64,000 bases of DNA. It comes from Acephala macrosclerotiorum. Its lineage: Eukaryota > Ascomycota > Leotiomycetes > Helotiales > Mollisiaceae. Positions within the stretch are counted from its first letter, which is position 1; every line of letters starts with the position of its first letter. Positions 22,353-34,514 of the stretch are shown piece after piece. The translations under genes and the position numbers were made by a program. Below the pieces are notes generated by a model, which did no database searches, had not been told where the DNA came from, and saw only the letters and a program-made list of their open reading frames with translations. The stretch lies in contig MU119308.1 of assembly GCA_014904845.1 (NCBI GenBank), forward strand, positions 109,569 through 173,568. The letters run 5' to 3'.

Positions 22353-23372
22353 GGCTGGTACCGTGTCTTGTGTTCCACCCTCTCACGACCCTTCAAAGGT
22401 TCTTGCTGCAAAAGAATAGGAAGGGATGACGTTCGTGAAAAGTTAAGCTGTCGTTGAGGATGTGGAACAAGTATCCAACGCCCGGAGAGAGGGTAGGAGA
22501 TTATGCGCTTGAGGTATTGTACGGAGGTAGGTGAATCCAGGAAGCGCGGTTGATTGTGTTCCTGGGGTAGTCGCAGTCGCGTGGGTGAGACAAAAGTATA
22601 TTTTCGGGATGAAGCTGACGGCCCGCTGGTTTCTTGTCCCGCCGCTTGTTCTTATCGATACTGAAGTCGCTTTTTTGGTGGTGAAACTTCAGCTCAATCT
22701 CACTATCAAAGCTTGAAATAAATTGCAACGTGAATATATGTCAGTTCAAGGGTAACAATGTGTGTTCTGTCAATAATGTTGTTTGCATGGTTGAAAGCAC
22801 TGGATTTGCTGGATCAACGAAAAATCAATTGCTCCTCAAGGCTGAGCACTTTTCCAATTTACAATCGTCACTTTCGGCTCAGATCTCTCCGAACGTGTTT
22901 CTTACAGGAGTTCCGTCCTAGCCCTAGCTAATCGACGGTGCGTCTCCAGAGTTGGGATGAAGTCCATGCAATGAAAGGTGCTTGTTTGACACTCTCAATT
23001 CGTGAACGACCAGTCCGCAAAACATCGGGGATGAAGGCGCTAGGGCTTGAGAATTCGGTTTTGTTTGATACATGTTCATTCCTGTAGTAACTATACCCCT
23101 ATTCCTGCTGAAGCTGAAGCGACACAGATTCCACGCTTCGCAACCGCAACTCGTATCTGTGATAACGAGACCTCTAATCATGACGCCTTCCCAGCTGTTG
23201 GATGCCACCGAGCAAACCGTTCGCCATTGTGGGTTCCTCGAATCCTTGTACATCTGCCTACCAATGCTCTCGAGCAAACTCTAGCTAAGCTAAGAGATGC
23301 TATGATGGTCGGACAAGAATCAAACTTCGTAGTATAACCCTGACCGTAACCCAGACCTTCGACGAAAGTTAT
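22353..23372. other. Intergenic, no supportable gene
   Basis: EDC3 promoter side and PIF1 3' flank. ORFs at 22730-22921 and 22924-23337 (both strands) overlap one another and have no recognisable content. Confidence 0.5.
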
Positions 23373-26243
23373 TCAACCATAAGCAGCCATTGCTTCCTCT
23401 TCTTCGTCAAAGTCATTGTATCTCGCCTTGGGCCCCTTCTTCTCCATGAACTTCTCCTCGTAAGACTTTTCCTTCCTCTGCGCGGGTGGTTTGGCAACCT
23501 TCGGGTGTTCCAGCGCTTTATTGACACTGTACAGACTATTATAAAATTCTCCAACTCTTGGATGAGCCATGACTTTGCTCTTGTCGAAGTTCTGAACTTC
23601 AAGTCCAGCTTGGCTTGTAGCACGACTGAGTGCTACATATGCCTGGCCCTTCTCAAATACCCGCTTCAAGTCGATCTTGACACGCTCGAGTGTCTGTCCC
23701 TGAGCTTTGTGGATCGAGAGTGCCCATGCGAGAATGAGAGGAAGTTGAGATCGTTGAGCTTGTATCTCTCCGTTAGGAAGTTCCACCTTCCATTCTTCGT
23801 GCTGTACCAGAAGGTCCCTACTGGTACCGTCGGGCATCGAAAATCGAACAAGAGGATACATCTGGCTATCTTTGGCCGTTGCCTCCTTCTTGGCGATTGT
23901 CGCTCTCATCCCCTGTTGTGATTCGGTTAGATCCTCAGTAGCGATGCTCGAATCCAAGATATCCGGGTCGTTGTCATAAATCTCAAACATAGCTTCCGTC
24001 TGGAAAGCCATAACCTTTCCCAGAGAGCCATTGACAAGACCATCATCCATGTTCTTGATCAACATTACTTGTGCACCTTTCTTGAGTTCGAGAACTTTTG
24101 GTGCCATCATGTTAGATAACAATTTCTCACGCATGGTTTCGTCTGTTATGCTTCCCGTATCTCTGGCTTCGAATTTGAAAGTCTTTCCAACCAGATCTCG
24201 CATCCTGAAGGCGTTGGCATTCTCGACCTCGTTTCTTGTCGGAAACCTGAAGTTGCATTAGCTTGTGTAACCGCAAGAAATGGAAAAGTGCATACAATTC
24301 AGTAGCCATTAAGGCGTCTCCATAGTCGATTTTTCTGCTCATTCTCTTGAATGCCGCAATCGTCTCATTAGTGATCTTCCCCAGTCGCATTTCGTTGAGC
24401 ATGTTTGCAAATACTGTTCTTGGTCAGCATCGACGGCTTAAAGTATAGTGGAGAGATAATCACTTGGATCTTTCTGACGGAAGACTTCGGTCAGACCAAT
24501 GGTGTGGTGGATTGCCGTAGCCCAAGTACCAGCATCAAAAGCAAATTTGACTGCTCTCCCTTTGTTTTCATAGTCAGGAACAGGGGGCAGCTGGAAGAAG
24601 TCACCCGTGATGACGAGCTGAATACCACCGAAAGGTCGACCATTGTTTCGCATTGCTCGTGCAATACCTTCTAACTTGTCGAACAAGTCTCCATCAACCA
24701 TGGAGATTTCGTCGATGATAAGGATTTTGGTCCTCAACCAGCGATTCTTCGCTTTCTGATTCCGCTTAATCTTCTTGACGAGGGCTGGGACATCCTCCTT
24801 CCCAAGACCAATTCCCCCGAAGCTATGCAAGGTCACACCTCCGATGTTGCAGGCAGCCAAGCCAGTAGAAGCGGTGACAGCAACACGATCCGGCTCACGA
24901 GCGAACTTGTTCCGTAAATCTGCAATGATAGCTCTCATCAAAACTGATTTGCCTGTACCAGCAGATCCCGTGAAAAATACACTCTTTCCTTTGTTGACAA
25001 CCAAATCTTTGACTCGTTCCTGCTCAGCACTCAGCGTGATCGGCGCCATAGCTACCTTGCCCTTAGCCTTGTGATGTGCTTCCATAGCCGCACGCATATC
25101 ATCGATCTTTTTGGCTGCGATTTGCTTCTCCTTGAATCTTTTCTTGCTATCCTTAACCGCACTACCTGTAGTGTTCCACGGCATCTGCTTGTCTTTCTTA
25201 TCCCCCGGGAGTGATGTGAAGGTCCATTCTGAACCTTTACCTTTCTTAGGGCAACTTGCTGTAGAGTGCCCAAATTTGTTACAGTGAAAACACTTTGTCT
25301 GTGAAGATGTTGATGATGCCAATTCTTCGATCGCATCATCTGCCTCTCCCTCTGCAGCAGCAATTTGGTCCTTGTCGGCTTTCTCCTTCAACCAAAACAA
25401 AGTTCTCCGCTTCTTTTGGCGCACGGGGGCGTCTTCCTCCTCATCTGCTGCTAGCTCTTCTTGTTGTCTCTTCTTCAGCGCACCTTGGGGAGTCCTTTTA
25501 TGTGACGGGGAGGAGGATGACCAAGTCATTGCGCTACTCGTGGGATTCTGTGAAGAGGGAAGATGTTCGGAGCGCTTGAGCTGAGGTAGAGATAGTGAAG
25601 GAGCCGTCAGCTTCGTGGGATTCGGGGGTGGAGCCATGGACATAGGTAATTCGTACTCCATGTCGAGATCAAGGTCATCGTCATCGTCGAAATCATTGAT
25701 GTCGAACTCGACTGGGGTGTTGTTGACTGATGGTCGTTTTGCAGGAAGAATATCCTCTCGTGTAAGATCTATAGTATCTGGGGTATTCTGGAAAGAGTCC
25801 TGCTTGCTGAAGATCGAGGGAGTATTGTACGTCGAAGTAGTCGTAGAAGTAGAATTATAAGCATTCCGTTTCAGATTCGGCCTAACATTAGGTGATCTTG
25901 CTCGCAGAGGGTCCGAAGGATTCGAAGCATTGGTATAACCAGTAAAGCCACCAATCGACTGTGACGATTGGCGTGCCTTCTTGAACTGCTCGTCGACTTT
26001 CGCATTTTCGGCGGGACTACTAGAGGAGAAGAGTTGTTTCGCAAGGTCGCTCTTCGGTTTCGAAGTCTCATAGGACTTCGCGGCTCGCCCTAACATTGCG
26101 TCTGCAATAGATAAGTGTCGGATTCTAGCGTCGTGTACATAGAGGGTTGGTAGATCAAGGGGTCGTCGTGCCTGCCGCAAATGCGCATGTAGCCCTCGAG
26201 ACGCAAGGGATAACGCCACAAGTGACCTTGAGCCCGGCGGCAT
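23373..26243 (-). CDS. PIF1: PIF1-family DNA helicase with CCHC zinc knuckle
   Basis: A 5'-3' superfamily 1B DNA helicase; in yeast Pif1 maintains mitochondrial DNA and removes telomerase and G-quadruplexes in the nucleus. The model is complement(join(23373..24246, 24296..24413, 24464..26243)), 923 aa. The start ATG at 26243 gives an Arg/Leu/Ala-rich N-terminus ([23 protein letters not shown]) that looks like a mitochondrial presequence; an internal [10 protein letters not shown] start near 26096 could give a nuclear form. A CX2CX4HX4C knuckle ([14 protein letters not shown]) lies at about 317-331. Helicase motifs follow: Walker [12 protein letters not shown] (about 424), [65 protein letters not shown] and [10 protein letters not shown]. 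All motifs needed for activity are present. Confidence 0.93.
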
Positions 26244-27033
26244 ACACTTGGTCTGAAAGGTGCTTGAGAATTGCGGTCAATCCATCAAGCGTTGCACCGG
26301 GTATAGTTATCGTGTTGGGTTTGGGATTTCTCAAGGTACTTTGCCTCGCGTCTCGTCAATCAACCGCGATTTAAATTTTAGCGTGTTTAGCGTGAAAGTG
26401 GGTTCGGAGGCGCACCCCTGTTCTAGTTGTTGTTTGCCGGAGCCGAGAGCATGGATGTGAAGGTAACAATTCTGGAGGTATTAAAAGGTCCCTACTGCTT
26501 GAAGTAATCTAGACCAGGATCTTGGACGTTGCTCCCGGTCCGCAACAAGGTCACAATCACAGCTCTACATAGATATCACGGTATCATTACAGTCTCCAGA
26601 CTACACATATTTATGTAACTACCGCCCACCTGACTACGACAACAATGACCAAGCAGAGACGGATGAATTGGGTAGTCGCTGATAGTAGATTCGTGGACTC
26701 ATGAGGACGAGAGGCGAATGAAGCCAGAATCAAAATGCCGAAATAATCCAAAGTCGACGCATAACCTAAGAAAATAACTTTTTTTGTCGACGAAGAATCA
26801 CCTTCCCAACAGTAATGAACACAGAAAGTTGTAAGTAAGCGCATCTTGAAATGAAAAGGTCCTATGCAAGCATGCTGAACGGCCTAGCCGAGGTAAAGAG
26901 GCCAGCACGAGAAGAACAGATGCAGAATAAGAAAGACCGCTACCAGAGTTGATATCCCAATTCCCACGAAACCGCAAATAGTAACATGAGGAAACGTCAA
27001 TAGACCGTGTAAGAACCGTAGGAAATCGTGAGG
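26244..27033. other. Intergenic
   Basis: PIF1 promoter side plus the probable 3' UTR of PUB1. No ORF of interest. Confidence 0.5.
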
Positions 27034-28867
27034 TCAGCCTTGGTAACCAGTGAAACCGCCGCCGAAGCTTTGAGCCGCTGGTGCACTCCATTGAGCAGTA
27101 GGAGTTGGTGCGCCACGGCCATATCCTCCAGCGCTAGCAGATCCTCCGTATCCACCCATTTGTTGACCTGCATATTGAGCTGGAGATTGAGCTGGTGGTC
27201 CGCCGTATCCGCCTTGCTGACCAGGAAACTGGCCTGGAGATTGCTGGTTAGCCATCGGTCCGGCTGATTGAGGTCCTTGTTGTTGAGGCATACCACCATA
27301 TTGAGGGAAATATGCGGCAGGTGTTCCTGGGTAGCCTCCAGGAGTCTGTCCGCCTTGTGGGCTATAGCCTTGCTGCGGGAATCCATCACCACCAGCTGAA
27401 GTAGGTGCCTTATCCTTACCCCACTAAACCTAGTCAGTATCAATAAATAAGGGAGGAGTCAGAAAACTTACACTGCACTTTAGAGGACGACCATTGACAT
27501 TGTAGCCACTCAATTGGCAGATAGCCATGGCAGCATTTTCATGGGTGTCCATCTTGACAAAGGCGAAACCACGATCGGCTTGGAAGCGGGTCTCCACGAC
27601 GTAACCGAAGTTTTGGAAGAGAGGAACGAGGTCATTTTGGGTGGTGTATGGGGTGAGATTGCCAACATAGCACGTGGTTTGCCATTGGGGGGTTTGCTGG
27701 ACAATCATATCGTAGCTCTGAACGCCATGGGTTGGGAAGTGATGGTGACCGAATGGAGTTGTAGGAGTCATGCCCATAGCAGACATTGCTTGCTGTTGAG
27801 AGATCGATGGCTGACCCTTTTGGTTGGCCCAGTTGCAACGAATTGCGCGAGAACCAAGCCACTCGCCATCCATAGAGCTCAATGCCTTCTCTGCATCCTG
27901 GCGCTCACGGAATGCAACGAAGCCGTAGCCTCGTGATCGGCCAGTCTTCATATCCCACATGACGCGAGCTTCGGAGACGGAGCCAAAGGCAGAAAAAGCT
28001 TGGAGGAGGACTTCATCATTGACTTCATTGGACAGGTCACCAACGAAGATATGGAAGTGGTTTGACGTATCCTCCTTGTTGGAAGTGTTGGATTGATACG
28101 CCCAGTTGACGCGGATTTCCTAAAGATCGAAGGTCAGCAATTTTCAAGAGACACGCACGCAAACGGATGCGCGAGAGGATACAAGAGCTACTGAACGGAA
28201 TATTACTAACCGCCTGGTGAACACGTCTGCCGTTGAGAGTCTGCATTGCGCGTTCTGCTGCTCCTGGGTCGTCGTATTCAACAAAGCCGTAGTTGAATCC
28301 CTTCGACTGAAACTGGTACCGCGATTAGTATGCCGAAAATATGACGCAACAAGAAATTTTGGGAGGGGTGAATTGCTCCTAGAGCAAAGCTGAGGTTTTG
28401 TGAAATCCCTGTGAAAGAGAATTTGACGCAGCCTTTGGCGCTGGAATTCTCAAGGATTTGACAAAGATAAATTTGATACTGACAGCACCTACATTCTTGT
28501 CAGGAATGATTTTGACGTTCTGGACATGACCAGTGGTCTCGAAGATCTGACGAAGCACATCTTCTGTGACCCTCGGATCAAGGCCCCCAACGTACAATGC
28601 ACGCTTATTAGGCTCCGGTGCAGCTCGACGCACAAATCCACCAGCACTATCGGGGGACATCATGCCTCCATTTTCTCCCATGGGTGATGTAATTGCAGTC
28701 GGGATCGGATTCGTATTTTGAGGGATGATAACCGGAGGAAGAGGTGGGGGAGGCATGTGAGGATTCGTTTGACCATTATGACCATTTTCGTAGCCCGGCG
28801 CACCAGCAGTGGTCTGCGGTGGCGGCGGGAGCTGAGCGCTCGTGGGAGGAGGACCGTTGTCAGACAT
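27034..28867 (-). CDS. PUB1: Poly(A)-binding RRM protein Pub1/TIA-1
   Basis: A three-RRM RNA-binding protein of the Pub1/TIA-1 family, which binds U-rich 3' UTRs, stabilises mRNA and enters stress granules. The model is complement(join(27034..27423, 27472..28119, 28211..28312, 28493..28867)), 504 aa, all introns phase 0. A Pro/Asn-rich leader precedes RRM1 (about 90-161: RALYVGGLD, GFNYGFVEY), RRM2 (about 181-258: HIFVGDLSNEVND, SRGYGFVAF) and RRM3 (about 302-373: TCYVGNL, GFAFVKMDTHENAA). The Gln/Gly/Pro/Tyr-rich C-terminus (QQQGPQSAG, GGYGGP) is the low-complexity domain typical of granule formation. Intron 1 (180 bp) is longer than the others and also reads partly open, so a retained-intron transcript would end early. 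The 5' flank is long (1.8 kb). Confidence 0.93.
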
Positions 28868-30682
28868 CGTAGGAAATTCGAATATTCAAGAAAGCTAGAC
28901 CGGAAGATTCGCTGCAAGGCTGTGCGATTTGCAAAAAATTTGAGCCACGGAGCAACTCTAGCAGAACACCGACGGAGATCGAAAAAATCGAGATTGTACA
29001 GAGGGCAAGATGGCAGAGGCACCGTTCAGTGATGTTGAACTGATGTTTGCAATCTTGTGACTCGAACGATAAGAAGCGCGACCTCAAACTCGAAAAACCG
29101 ATAGACGACAGCGAAATGGTTCGATGAGGAAAGGTGAATGTCGACGATGAGAAAATCGCTTATAGAGAGCCCAGGTGCTGCTTGAGAGAGGACTCGACAA
29201 AGTACCTTCGAAGGAAGACGAGTGGTACGATAACGAAGCAGTATGGTATGGAGCTCTGCGACAGACCGAGAAGACTTGGGAAAGGAATAAGGCGACGACG
29301 TGAGGACGAGAGGACGGTGATGACTGGATTGAATGGAAGAAAGGAACCACGAGAAAGGGACGAGAGGAAAAGAGAGGGAAAAAACCGCTCGAAATTCCAG
29401 ACGCCCGGCGATGATAAGAAACGCAGGATATTATTTCTTAGAGGTGGAGAGCGAGAGGAAGATATCGTGAGAAGGATGAGGAAGTTCTAGTGAGGGCTGC
29501 GCTGCGCTGCGCTGCACATCCGTTCGGCTCTAGCGCAGGCTTGCGGCAGGCGGGCTGCTGTGGCCAATGGGTGGGACCCTGCAAATTGGTACGTGAAGAG
29601 GCAATATCTCGTGACGATGGGAATTGAAGGGCACGGATTGTTTCCGAGAAGAGAGCTCTTGGTAAACCTGTTGCAATTAATGGGTATAGGTGGATGCAGG
29701 TGGGTATTGGTATGCAGGCCTGGTCCAAGAGGTCAATTCGTTGACGTGATGGATGATGCGAGAGCAGCAAGAGCTCACTTCTCGGGCCGCTCTCTGCATA
29801 GCACTATAAGTTCGATCGGGAGGGGCCTAAGGCAGGTACTGAAGAAAGAGGATCAAGAGCCTTTTGCTCTGTCGATCGATAGGTTTAGATATAGGACATG
29901 CTAGAGTGGATGCAACTAGTTTTCTAGAATTTGTCATTATTACCATCCCCACAATGAGCTGTATCAGTCGCTGTAAACGACCAAGAACCCAAAAGCCAAG
30001 ACTCCAGCGGTCACTGTCCAGTGACTTTTCATGCAAGATGTGATGAGATGAACGGTTGTCGCTTCCAGGGGTACTCGCATGAATGATCTTAAGGAAAATA
30101 TTCTGAGGAGATTGCCTCTCGTGAGGCGTATTGAATCCGGACGCTGGCAGACGAGGCTTTGGGCACAGCAGACAATACCTTCGTGTTCTTAAATGAGCAA
30201 ATAATTAATTGAATCGTGCTCAGTTTATCAGCAAAGATACTTCAATAAGGTACTCAGGGTCCATCTGCGGGAGAGCTACAACCCAACTGCTAGGATATCA
30301 GCAAGAAAGTAATCGTCCTGAACACTACCATTTTTATTCACATTCTTCCTCCGCATGTCTTTTGACTCCATATTGCATCTTTTCTCCACTTTCAGTCACT
30401 TCAGGAAAAACAGCTCAAATGTTTCTAACCCAAAAAGCTCGGGGAGAAATAGCCTGTCGTTTCTTTAGCGTGGTACGGCAGGGACCTCCGCTGCACGGAC
30501 ATTTCATCGACGACACCTCAAGGCTGACGCTTGTGAGAATGCGAGTAACATCGCCAGTCCACGATTTCACTACGACAACCAAAGCTCCGTGATTCATAGC
30601 ATTCACAAGCCAGCAGATATATCTTACCATTTCCTATACTTCTATACAATCTCCCCCGACCCTGCTGGGCCTCAAGTTCAAG
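28868..30682. other. 1.8-kb divergent spacer with purine-rich leader
   Basis: Between PUB1 (minus) and the Mediator-like gene (plus). From about 29084 to 29490 the plus strand is GA-rich, so the PUB1 transcript side is CT-rich, as in long fungal 5' leaders. A short pentanucleotide repeat follows at 29496. ORFs in this stretch are low-complexity Arg/Glu or Ser/His-rich translations and are not supported as genes. Confidence 0.5.
29496..29515. repeat. GCTGC pentanucleotide repeat (4 copies)
   Basis: Four perfect tandem copies of GCTGC directly upstream of the GA-rich leader. Confidence 0.85.
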
Positions 30683-31858
30683 ATGTCGCAAATGTCGCAA
30701 TCCTCATCTAGCCGACCGAAGAATCCCTTAGATACTCTGCAAGCCATGATTAACATGGTCGTAAGTAAACCCACCCATTCAATGAGATTTGAAACTGATC
30801 TCTTCTAGCTTATAGAAACTGGGAAAGCTTTGCGGAGCGCACAGAAAGAGAATGGACAGGCTCCCACGGTCGTCGCGTCCAGATTGCGAGCGGTTATACC
30901 AAGCACTATGGAGAACTTTCACACAGCTCTTGATGACCTCGAATGCGATATTGTGAGGCGCTTCCCCAATTGGATATGAGCTTCAAGTCTGACTAGTGAA
31001 TAGTTACGGGCGAAGGCAGTGATTCAAAGAGATTACGAAGAGCTCCGAGCGAAACGCCTTGCATTGGAAAATCCAGAACCTATCATCGAGGAACCCGAAC
31101 CCATGGCTATCCAGACGAATGACTCCGACATGAACGGAACACCATCAATGTTAGAGGACTCGCAACAAAATGCGGCAGCTACAATCAAAGAAGAGCGAGC
31201 ACAAACGGGCAGCCCTGAGAAGCAAGATGTGCCAACCTCGCAGGATACCAAGGATGGGATATCTCAAGGCCAAAACGATATAAAGCCTCAAAACCCTACT
31301 CCTCCAAGCTCTGTGGAACGAAATGGAACAGAGTCTAAACCTACAGGCCTAGGAATCATCACAGACGGAGCATCAGCAGCTGGGCCACCAACCGCAGAGC
31401 TCCAGGATTCAGCCATTGACTCCCTATTCGGCGACGACAACGACACCAAAGACCAAGATAACGACAGCTCCGGCCTAGACTTCGCCATGGAGTTCCTCCA
31501 AGACACCAGCACAGATACCCAAGGCCAAGATCAATCACAAGCTCAACACAATGATTTCGACCTCGCCAATTTCGGAAGTACATCTCAAGATTTCAGTATG
31601 CCTGATATGAATATATCTACTGATACCAATAACACCAATGCCAACAATTCGAATACTCAGAACAAGCCTAATGACGATCTCTTCGGCATGGGTACAGCCG
31701 GCGGAGATGGCATGGATATAGACCTTACGGATCTCGGCATGGCTGGCGCCGATGACAGTGTGTTCGATGATATGTTCTTTGGTGATGAGAACAACAATCT
31801 GGGCGGAGGTGAGATGGAGCACGGAGCTTTCGACAATGAGTTCTTCGGCATCGAGTAG
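30683..31858 (+). CDS. Putative Mediator subunit (Med2-like)
   Basis: The model is join(30683..30760, 30809..30952, 31004..31858), 358 aa; the two short introns (48 and 51 bp) are phase 0. The first about 110 residues form a helical block (NPLDTLQAMINMV, LIETGKALRSAQKENG, FHTALDDLECDI, LRAKAVIQRDYEELRAKR), which resembles the N-terminal helical region of fungal Mediator tail subunits annotated as Med2. The remainder is an acidic, Asn/Asp/Gln/Gly-rich, probably disordered tail (GLDFAMEFLQDT, DFSMPDMNIST, MDIDLTDLGM) that could act as a transactivation-type segment. The family assignment rests on the short helical block only. It is divergent from PUB1. Confidence 0.6.
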
Positions 31859-32605
31859 TCTTGCGATCTTCATTGTTTTAGATCTACGAAGCTTTATCTG
31901 TTCTGCGCTGGATCTATAGCTTGCCATTCAGAATGTCTGGCACTGCGAAGCTTTACATAGTACCATTCACCTGATGGCCATTTTTGCTGTCGACACTTTT
32001 TAGCGGCACGAAGCATTATCAGATATGTCACATTAGATCTATAGACAGACAATGACAGCTTGAAATTTTACTTAAAGCCGCTGGCCCATCTACTTACATG
32101 TATCGTCAGAACGTTGAAATATACCTCGTAAGTATACGACTTTCGATCGCCCGCAAGCTGCGAGGTGAGAATAGGTTCTTTGATCATTTCATTCAATCTT
32201 TGGACAGCGTCTGTCCTGAAAAGGGGTAGCGAATATCTCGCTTACGTCCTTGAAACAGAACTGAATTTCCTGCCTCAATACCACGAGACGCATGTGAATC
32301 GCCGGCGTCGTCATAGCAGTACTTCTGCAGCTGCTTTGGGGTCTTTATGAAGGTGCAGAGGGGATCGTTGCCTGCATAACTGCGTTCAAAGCTGAAGCAA
32401 TCATCCTTCATCAATTTTTCAGAAAACGAATTGCGTTGACTTCTAACTGTTGACTTCTTTGTCTTACCTGGCATATAGCCTCTACTTCCTCTGCAACCTG
32501 GGATCCAGACCAATCTCAGGTTTCATACCCAATCGAAACACCACGCTGGTGCTTAGGGTCACAACAGACATTCAGCTTCTCCCCGACCTTCTCCCACGTC
32601 TGAAG
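31859..32605. other. Intergenic
   Basis: 3' flank of the Mediator-like gene and upstream region of an orphan ORF; no motif recognised. Confidence 0.5.
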
Positions 32606-33346
32606 ATGTCACCTCCCCACCCTTTCTGCTGCGACGCAGCGATCCCCTACACAGTCAGACATCTCCACCAAATCCTCCCTCCAGAGACCAAGCACAGCCC
32701 CTCTACAAAGCCTCTGTCGCCCGGTCCATTGGTCACCTCGTTCATCCTATTTGTGCTGAAGAAAGATATGTCGATAGCTGGTGCTAGAGCTCAAGCTCCT
32801 GTTCTAGATGGATTCATAAACCAAACAGTCGCCCCTGCAAAAGCAGTACTTGCATACCGAAATCCACCTGTACCAGCTGAGACATTCCGGGAGTCGAAAG
32901 GAAGACATCACAAGCAGAACTTGAAGTCGGACGGCTCTTCGGAATCTGGTAATCCAGCCTTCATTACCCAATCAGATGCACCCGCCACCGCCAAGGCCAA
33001 TCTTGAAGTCCCGACCATATTGGACGAATACGTCGAAGTATCGGAATCATCGCCCTCCGAACCAAGTCCATACTTAAAGAAGCACTATGCGCTCCTAGAA
33101 CTCAAATGCTCATATCCTATCTTAGCAACTGGACATACCATGGGCGTGATATACGATTCCACCCGGTTCTTCGCTGCATGTGAACCCAAAAATAGCAATG
33201 AAAAGACCGTTCTTGCTCCAGATACTAAGGTTAAAGGACGAGTATGGGCTGAGGCGAGTCGTCAGCTTTCCTTTCATGTCTTGTATCTTTTTATCCTCAG
33301 ATCTTTGGCTCGCAAGAACAACATTCCTGCCATACTAAGAGTTTGA
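32606..33346 (+). CDS. Hypothetical protein, orphan
   Basis: A 246-codon ORF from the ATG at 32606; the frame is open further upstream to about 32450 but without an earlier ATG in a good position. The middle is Ser/Pro/Glu-rich (EVSESSPSEPSPYLKK) and the C-terminal part has alternating hydrophobic patterns (PILATGHTMGVIYDSTRFF, LYLFILRSLA). No family or signal peptide recognised. The uninterrupted length argues for a gene, though low conservation or chance cannot be excluded. Confidence 0.4.
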   Translation: MSPPHPFCCDAAIPYTVRHLHQILPPETKHSPSTKPLSPGPLVTSFILFVLKKDMSIAGARAQAPVLDGFINQTVAPAKAVLAYRNPPVPAETFRESKGRHHKQNLKSDGSSESGNPAFITQSDAPATAKANLEVPTILDEYVEVSESSPSEPSPYLKKHYALLELKCSYPILATGHTMGVIYDSTRFFAACEPKNSNEKTVLAPDTKVKGRVWAEASRQLSFHVLYLFILRSLARKNNIPAILRV

Positions 33347-33818
33347 AATGTGAACTGACAATCAGGTGCATAGATTAGTGAATTTGAATTCAACAGTGAC
33401 AGGAAAGGATGGAGTAGTGGGTTTCCAAGTTGGAAGATGGCGGGTGAGGAGATGGAGGGTGATGGGGTGGAGAGGTTTTGGTGCGAGGTGCATAAGTGTT
33501 GGTGGGAGATGAGGGTTTGGGTTCTTGATTGAGGCTGGGATGAGAAGTTGGAGAGTTGGATTTCTGTACTAGGATACTGGGTTTGGGATGAAAGGATGGA
33601 AAGTGCTTTTGTGACTTGGAACATTACAAATGTGAGATGTATGTATTTTTGAAATTACTAGCATGAATGGAAGTCTCTAACAGTCAATCAAGACTCTGTA
33701 AATCATTGTCCTTGGATGGTAAGGTGAATACGATCCCCTAACACATATACCCAACCACTTTGCCCCTAGACCACGCAACATCGCATCCCACCAGAACAAC
33801 GATCACCTCAACTTCAAA
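33347..33818. other. Intergenic
   Basis: Spacer between two orphan genes. A minus-strand ATG ORF (33274-33624, 116 codons, Ser/Gln-rich) overlaps the 3' end of the preceding ORF and is not supported. Confidence 0.45.
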
Positions 33819-34514
33819 ATGTGGTCCCGCTTTTCCAAAGCCTTACCAAATCTCCAGCTCGGAGTATCCTCCACCAGCCATCCCCACACTCCATCCCCAT
33901 CGCAAGACAAACCTGCGCCTTCATCCTGGAAGAAGGTCCCATCTTCATCAACGCAAAAGATGCAACCCGCATCACCTCCAACACCCAAGATACCTCCAGA
34001 TCCAAAACAACCATTCTGTTGCCCATCCCACCAAATCCCAAATCACTGTCCCGAATCAAACCTCCTAGCCAACTTCCTTCACGCCCTCGCAACCCGCCGC
34101 CAACAACTCTCCACCTCTTTCTCTTCCCCTTCAACACCCCAACTGCAACCACTATTCCCACCCGTCTCCTCCCTCCTAAAACGCTCCGACATCACCACTC
34201 CCTCCATCCACATAGTCGAATACGAAACCATCGTCTCCTCCCCCTCGAACTTCCTAAATCGGACCTATCACCAACGGTACTTCTTATCATTACCTAGTCC
34301 TAGTGGCTTGAATCGAAATCACCCCGAGTTCGAGGACGAAGACAGTTTTGTAGAGTTAACGATAGAGCAATATGAAGCTATGAGGGATAGGTTGGAAGGA
34401 GAATGGGCGTTTTTGAGTAAAGATGAGGTTCCGAAGGAGAGGGTGGGGTGGAAATGTAGGGAGTGTGGGTGGGAGTATTGTGTTAGGTTGAGGGAGATTG
34501 AGTTTCCTGAATAA
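33819..34514 (+). CDS. Hypothetical protein with C-terminal Cys motif
   Basis: A single-exon 231-aa protein. The N-terminal half is Pro/Ser-rich and probably disordered. The C-terminal half is better ordered: STPSIHIVEYE-type strand, FLNRTYHQRYFLSL, FVELTIEQYEAMRDRLEGEW, then WKCRECGWEYC near the end, with a CxxC plus C arrangement that could bind zinc. This compositional split, a coding-like third-position bias and the preceding pyrimidine-rich leader support a real gene. No named family is recognised. Confidence 0.6.
   Translation: MWSRFSKALPNLQLGVSSTSHPHTPSPSQDKPAPSSWKKVPSSSTQKMQPASPPTPKIPPDPKQPFCCPSHQIPNHCPESNLLANFLHALATRRQQLSTSFSSPSTPQLQPLFPPVSSLLKRSDITTPSIHIVEYETIVSSPSNFLNRTYHQRYFLSLPSPSGLNRNHPEFEDEDSFVELTIEQYEAMRDRLEGEWAFLSKDEVPKERVGWKCRECGWEYCVRLREIEFPE

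Noticed and set aside
29134..29490. 118-codon Arg/Glu-rich ORF upstream of PUB1
   Set aside because: Low-complexity translation of a GA-rich leader on the opposite strand.
33274..33624. 116-codon minus-strand Ser/Gln-rich ORF
   Set aside because: Overlaps the 3' end of a plus-strand ORF, no domain, low complexity.
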